NCBI GenBank assembly: GCA_025934335.1 | Contig: JAICYG010000062.1 | Span: 1 to 13,982 of the forward strand | Source: Thermoleophilia bacterium | GTDB taxonomy: Bacteria > Actinomycetota > Thermoleophilia > Gaiellales > Gaiellaceae | Length of the DNA stretch: 13,982 bases | Direction of reading: 5' to 3' | Shown here: positions 12,333 to 13,982 of the stretch, piece after piece | How the letters are laid out: the number at the start of each line of letters is the position of its first letter | Position numbering within the stretch: position 1 is the first letter of the stretch | Program-made: the position numbers and the translations under genes | Notes under the pieces: generated by a model | Told to the model about the DNA's origin: nothing | The model's input: the letters and a program-made list of their open reading frames with translations, nothing else | The model's database searches: none

Positions 12333-13358
12333 CTACCTGTGGACGACCTCGCAGTGGACGAGCCTGTCGGTTCGGTCGGCCCACACGACGTCGCGGCCGG
12401 GGCCGCAGTCGACGCGGTCCGTGTGCCCGTCGTTCGCATGTACCTGGTCGTTGCCGGCGCCCGCTTCGATCACATCGCCCCGGAGCGGCGTGCCCTCGAT
12501 CACGTCGGCCTTCGCGGTGCCGAGCACGGCGCAGCTCCCGGTGAGCGCGCGGCCGTCCTCGAGGAGGACGGTGTGCCCGGGGCAGCCCGGCCGGCCGCCG
12601 ACACGGATCATCCGGGCCGGGAAGGACGGCGAGTAGGCATGCGGGCTCGCGTACTCGTCGCTCGTCGACCAGCTCGGCTGCTCGCCGGCGGCGATCGGGA
12701 CGGAGCGAGTCGGCGCGCCGGCAGCGACGACGGTCTCGACGAGCCTTCCGCCGGCGACGTAGGCGAGCCGCGAGCCGTCGCGCGACCACACGGGGAAGCG
12801 CGGCTCGCGCACAGTCACGAGGCGCCGCTCGACGCCCGGGCCGGTGACGACGTACAGACCGTCGTCCCGCGCCGCCGCGAGCTGCGAGCCGTCGGGCGAC
12901 CACGCCGGCTGGTCGACCACGTCGCGCGCCCAGAGCTTCCCCGCCACCCAGAGGTCGGTGTTCGTCGCGCGGTGCGTCGTCAGATAGGCAAGCTCGTCGC
13001 TGCCCGGGCGCCACGCCGGCGCGAACGCACGGGTCGGGGCCGGGTAACGCTCCTTCCCGGAGCCGTCGGGAGCAGCGGTGTAGAGGACGCCGCCCGAGCC
13101 GTACGCGAGCCGCGACCCGTCGCTCGACCAGCTGGGGAAGAGCCGCCCCGCGCTCGAGCCGACATGAACGACGCGGCGGCGTGCGACGTCGAGCACGTCG
13201 AGCTCCATGTGGTTCGGGAAGACGCGCGTGAACGCGACGTGGCTCCCGTCCGGCGACCAGACGGGCCACCAGTCCGTCGGCGCCAGGATCCGCGATGTCG
13301 TCGCCGACGCGGGCACCGCGAGGAACAGCACGAGCCCGAGCAGCAGCAGCCGTCCCAC
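12333..13358 (-). CDS. Secreted TolB/WD40-like beta-propeller protein with a cysteine-rich RTX-like tail
   Basis: 341 aa. Signal peptide: GRLLLLGLVLFLAVPASA, cleavage likely after A19. Six propeller blades are marked by PVWSPDGSHVAF (32-43), PSWSSDGSRLAY (75-86), PAWRPGSDELAY (114-125), PAWSPDGSQLAA (151-162), PVWSRDGSRLAY (189-200) and a degenerate PSWSTSDEY (228-236). The C-terminal part (about 279-341) has LGTAKADVIEGT, GDVIEAGAGND and DRVDCGPGRD, reminiscent of calcium-binding RTX repeats but with conserved cysteines (C259, C276, C318, C336). It should act outside the membrane as a binding platform; no enzyme motif is seen. GTG start chosen because it precedes the signal peptide and follows TACCTT by 7 nt. 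Confidence 0.85.
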   Translation of the reverse strand: MGRLLLLGLVLFLAVPASATTSRILAPTDWWPVWSPDGSHVAFTRVFPNHMELDVLDVARRRVVHVGSSAGRLFPSWSSDGSRLAYGSGGVLYTAAPDGSGKERYPAPTRAFAPAWRPGSDELAYLTTHRATNTDLWVAGKLWARDVVDQPAWSPDGSQLAAARDDGLYVVTGPGVERRLVTVREPRFPVWSRDGSRLAYVAGGRLVETVVAAGAPTRSVPIAAGEQPSWSTSDEYASPHAYSPSFPARMIRVGGRPGCPGHTVLLEDGRALTGSCAVLGTAKADVIEGTPLRGDVIEAGAGNDQVHANDGHTDRVDCGPGRDVVWADRTDRLVHCEVVHR

Positions 13359-13365
13359 GAACCGG

Positions 13366-13371
13366 AAGGTA
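13366..13371 (-). promoter_or_regulatory. -10-like hexamer for the beta-propeller gene
   Basis: TACCTT on the minus strand, 7 nt before GTG 13358, in the 45-bp divergent gap with ettA. Confidence 0.4.
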
Positions 13372-13388
13372 CGGCGGGATTGTGAAGC

Positions 13389-13394
13389 TATCGT
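13389..13394 (+). promoter_or_regulatory. -10-like hexamer for ettA
   Basis: TATCGT lies 9 nt before GTG 13404 and contains the TANNNT pattern. The two divergent promoters share only 45 bp. Confidence 0.4.
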
Positions 13395-13403
13395 GCGCCT
13401 CCT

Positions 13404-13982
13404 GTGAGCAGCGAGTACGTCTTCACGATGTACCGGGCCGACAAGTTCTACGGCCCGGACCGGCAGGTGCTGGCGGGCATCTCGCTCTCGTTCCTGCCCG
13501 GCGCGAAGATCGGCGTGCTCGGGCCGAACGGGGCCGGCAAGTCGACGTTGCTGCGGATCATGGCGGGCAGGGAAGAGCCGTCCTCCGGCGTCGCCGAGCT
13601 GGCGCCGAACGCGACCGCCGGCCTGCTCGAGCAGGAGCCGGAGCTCGACCCGGCGAGGACGGTGCGCGAGAACGTCGAGGACGGCGTGCGCGAGCTGCGC
13701 GACCTGCTCGACCGGTTCAACGCGATCTCCGCGAGGTTCGCCGAGCCCGACGCCGACTTCGATGCGCTCCTTGCCGAGCAGGCGCAGGTGCAGGACCAGA
13801 TCGACCGGCGCGACGCCTGGCAGCTCGACGCGCAACTCGACCACGCGATGGATGCGCTGCGCGTCCCCGACGGCGACCGCGACGTGACGACGCTCTCCGG
13901 CGGCGAGTGGCGGCGGGTCGCCCTCTGCCGCCTCCTGCTCTCGGCCCCGGATCTTCTGCTCCTCGACGAGCCGACGAACCAC
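13404..13982 (+). CDS. ettA: EttA-type ABC-F ATPase (energy-dependent translational throttle), 3' end missing
   Basis: The first 193 codons of a protein that in E. coli is about 555 aa; it continues beyond the window. ABC-F proteins bind the ribosomal E site and gate translation according to ATP/ADP. First ATPase domain: N-terminus SSEYVFTMYRADKFYGPDRQ, LSFLPGAKIGVL leading to Walker A GPNGAGKST (40-48), a Q-loop-like EQEPEL, the EttA-specific region with DADFDALLAEQAQVQDQID, signature LSGGEWRRVALCRLLL, and Walker B LLLLDEPTNH at the edge. The wording follows E. coli EttA closely; the signature has Trp where E. coli has Arg. GTG start chosen by homology (VFTM is the conserved start region) and the upstream hexamer. 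Confidence 0.93.
   Translation, partial: MSSEYVFTMYRADKFYGPDRQVLAGISLSFLPGAKIGVLGPNGAGKSTLLRIMAGREEPSSGVAELAPNATAGLLEQEPELDPARTVRENVEDGVRELRDLLDRFNAISARFAEPDADFDALLAEQAQVQDQIDRRDAWQLDAQLDHAMDALRVPDGDRDVTTLSGGEWRRVALCRLLLSAPDLLLLDEPTNH

Noticed and set aside
1..13982. Mobile elements, CRISPR arrays, integrase or attachment sites
   Set aside because: No transposase-like or integrase-like protein, no regularly spaced direct repeats and no terminal inverted repeats were seen.

Overview
The window is very GC-rich, with strong G/C bias at third codon positions. Most genes heading a transcription unit have no Shine-Dalgarno (SD) sequence and instead carry a TANNNT hexamer 6-10 nt before the start codon, which suggests leaderless transcripts. 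Together with a PknB-type kinase, a mycobacterial-type bifunctional dCTP deaminase, SufU and secreted proteins ending in a DRVDCGPGRD-like tail, this points to a soil or aquatic actinobacterium. Class Thermoleophilia (Gaiella/Solirubrobacter-like) is my best guess, but that is inference. Overall this is ordinary chromosome: no transposase, integrase, CRISPR, tRNA or rRNA was seen.

Layout. 1-24: possible first codons of a minus-strand gene. 52-2807 (minus): class III aminotransferase (GabT-like), then a membrane Ser/Thr kinase with a discoidin-like sensor. 2919-4601 (plus): short-form alpha-glucan phosphorylase, divergent from gabT, with a palindrome between them. 4607-4774 (minus): a 55-aa Cys/His plus coiled-coil protein. 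It is divergent from a MarR regulator (4819-5346), and overlapping GATAA/TTATC palindromes lie between them. 5279-6729 (plus): dCTP deaminase/dUTPase and an NDUFA9-like SDR, tightly overlapped. 6785-7859 (minus): an S-adenosylhomocysteine hydrolase-like gene with one frameshift. 7866-8087 (minus): a compact unit with a promoter, an 18-nt SD, a possible 33-aa ORF, a 16-bp long-range RNA helix and a strong intrinsic terminator ending 7 nt before the SAHH-like start codon. 8092-9321: two alpha/beta hydrolases on opposite strands overlapping tail to tail. 9320-9763 (plus): decayed MFS transporter. 9664-12315 (minus): operon sufS-sufU-Rieske-tag with stop/start overlaps at each junction. 12333-13358 (minus): secreted beta-propeller protein. 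13404-13982 (plus, cut by the window end): EttA-type ABC-F ATPase.

How genes work together. SufS releases sulfur from cysteine, SufU accepts it, and the Rieske protein is a plausible Fe-S client; the glycosylase Tag is coupled to them. Dcd makes dUMP for thymidylate. The MarR/small-protein pair looks like a self-regulated divergon. The most unusual stretch is 7860-8090, whose architecture resembles a leader-peptide attenuator or a small mRNA and matches no RNA class I recognise. A frameshift, a start-less small ORF, a broken MFS gene and a headless signal-peptide fossil all fall between 6.7 and 9.8 kb. That part is either decaying or contains assembly errors.
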